Positions 5,603 through 6,581 of a stretch of DNA of 6,581 nt are shown in pieces. This DNA is from Actinomycetota bacterium. GTDB lineage: Bacteria; Actinomycetota; UBA4738; HRBIN12. The position numbers were made by a program, and so were the translations under genes. The notes below the pieces were generated by a model. That model ran no database searches and was not told the DNA's origin. It worked only from the letters and a program-made list of their open reading frames with translations. Each line of letters starts with the position of its first letter. The stretch's first letter is position 1. The stretch covers positions 1-6,581 of the forward strand of contig VAYX01000122.1 of the NCBI GenBank assembly GCA_005885325.1, given 5' to 3'.

Positions 5603-6581
5603 GCGATACCAATACCGGGGAAGTCTTCCGGCGGCCCGACACGCGCCGCCGCCGCCTCGTGGCCCTCGCCCTTCTCGGCGTCGTCGTGGTGGTCGTCGGC
5701 GCGTACGGGGTCCGCGTGTGGCGCTACTGGGACCGCCATGTCTCGACCGACGACGCGTTCGTCGAGGCCCACATCTCGCCGGTGAGCGCTCGGGTGCGCG
5801 GCACCGTGGTGCAGGTGCTCGCCAGCGATAACCAGCAAGTGCCCGCCGGGGCCCCGCTCGTGCGCCTCGACCCTCGTGATCTCGAGATGAAGGTCCACCA
5901 GGCCCGAGCGGCGCTGGCCACGACGGAAAGTCAGTTCCGGACTGCCGCGGCGAGCGTGCCCGTGACGGACGAGTCCACCCGGAGTCAGGTCGCCCTCGCC
6001 GAGGCGACGGCGGCGGGCGCGGCGCTCGGCATCGACAGCGCCCGACGCGTGATCGACGAGCGTCAAAGCCGGCTCCTGGCGCGCCGGGCAGCCGTGCAGG
6101 CGACGACGGCCGACGTCGCCGCGCGCCAGGCGGACTTCGATCGGGCGGACCTCGATCGCGGACGCATGCAGGAGCTGCTCGACCGCGGACTGGTTTCGCG
6201 TCAGGAGTTCGACCACGCGGAGAGCGCGTTCAAGACGGCCGGCGCGGCCCTCGAGGCGGCCCGGCGACGCCTCGACATGGCGCGCGCCGAGGTGGCGCAG
6301 GCCGAAGCTGAGGTGGCGAGTCAGGAGGTGGCGCTGGCGCAGGCGGGCCGGCAGCGCGAAGCGGCCGAGGCGGGGCTCGGCGACGCCCGGAGCCGCCGGG
6401 GCGAGGTGACGATCCGCAGCGCGGAGACCGCCAGCGCGCAGGCGAAGGTGGCCGAGGCGCGCGCCGCCCTGCAAGAGGCCGAGCTGAACCTCGAGTACGC
6501 GACGATCTTTGCGCCGGTCGCCGGCCGCGTGACACGACGCACGGTGGAGGTGGGCCAGGTCGTGCAGCCGGGCCAGCCCCT
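5599..6581 (+). CDS. EmrA/HlyD family membrane fusion (periplasmic adaptor) protein, 3' end cut by window edge
   Basis: The frame is open from an ATG at 5599 to the right edge (327 codons). Such adaptors are anchored in the inner membrane and link an inner-membrane transporter to an outer-membrane channel. A short cytoplasmic tail with RRRRL precedes one membrane helix (about residues 20-38). Then comes TDDAFVEAH at 50-58, the motif typical of EmrA-type adaptors, and the first lipoyl half-domain (about 57-92, ending VPAGAPLVRLDPRDL). Residues of about 93-296 are an Ala/Glu/Arg-rich coiled-coil region containing LLDRGLVSRQEFDHAE, a sequence common in the returning helix. The second lipoyl half follows (about 298-327: EYATIFAPVAGRVTRRTVEV and onward). 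The C-terminal beta-barrel lies outside the window. The EmrA-like motif predicts a DHA2-type MFS partner downstream. The cargo is unknown, and it is translationally coupled to the IclR-type regulator. Confidence 0.93.
   Translation, partial: MSDTNTGEVFRRPDTRRRRLVALALLGVVVVVVGAYGVRVWRYWDRHVSTDDAFVEAHISPVSARVRGTVVQVLASDNQQVPAGAPLVRLDPRDLEMKVHQARAALATTESQFRTAAASVPVTDESTRSQVALAEATAAGAALGIDSARRVIDERQSRLLARRAAVQATTADVAARQADFDRADLDRGRMQELLDRGLVSRQEFDHAESAFKTAGAALEAARRRLDMARAEVAQAEAEVASQEVALAQAGRQREAAEAGLGDARSRRGEVTIRSAETASAQAKVAEARAALQEAELNLEYATIFAPVAGRVTRRTVEVGQVVQPGQP

Noticed and set aside
5437..6474. Minus-strand frame of 345 codons opposite the regulator end and the adaptor gene
   Set aside because: It has no recognisable motif and an Arg/His/Gly-rich composition, and it spans two well-supported genes on the other strand.

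Overview
This is a compact, very GC-rich bacterial window with about six genes on two strands and no gene-free stretch above about 140 bases. The base composition gives long spurious antisense frames under almost every real gene. The gene families (rhomboid protease, NPP-type lipoprotein phosphodiesterase, IclR regulator, EmrA/HlyD adaptor) and two sigma70-like promoters point to a Gram-negative with an outer membrane. A high-GC soil or groundwater lineage, such as Methylomirabilota/Rokubacteria-like or a proteobacterium, would fit, but the sequence alone does not settle this. I see no tRNA, rRNA, CRISPR array, insertion sequence or attachment site.

Left arm (1-2821, minus strand). Three genes read leftwards and are closely packed: an alkaline-phosphatase-superfamily (NPP type) lipoprotein, a VOC/glyoxalase-fold metalloprotein with a strong ribosome binding site, and a rhomboid intramembrane serine protease. 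The rhomboid has a small N-terminal soluble domain and runs off the left edge. The gaps are 83 and 16 bases, so one transcription unit is plausible. The three functions do not obviously form one pathway.

Centre (about 2822-4591). A divergent spacer of about 135 bases holds a good sigma70-like promoter facing right. It drives a membrane-anchored protein with five predicted transmembrane segments followed by a sulfatase/alkaline-phosphatase-like domain. The two genes facing away from this spacer therefore belong to the same superfamily. The left one has its full set of catalytic residues. The right one appears to have lost several, and is the most unusual protein in the window.

Right arm (4592-6581, plus strand). 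An IclR-family regulator is preceded by a promoter with a near-consensus -10 box. A 15-base palindrome of IclR-operator form lies just before its start codon. The regulator overlaps by four bases (ATGA) with an EmrA/HlyD-type membrane fusion protein that runs off the right edge. This looks like an autoregulated efflux or secretion operon, and an inner-membrane transporter, probably an EmrB-like MFS protein, is expected just beyond the window.
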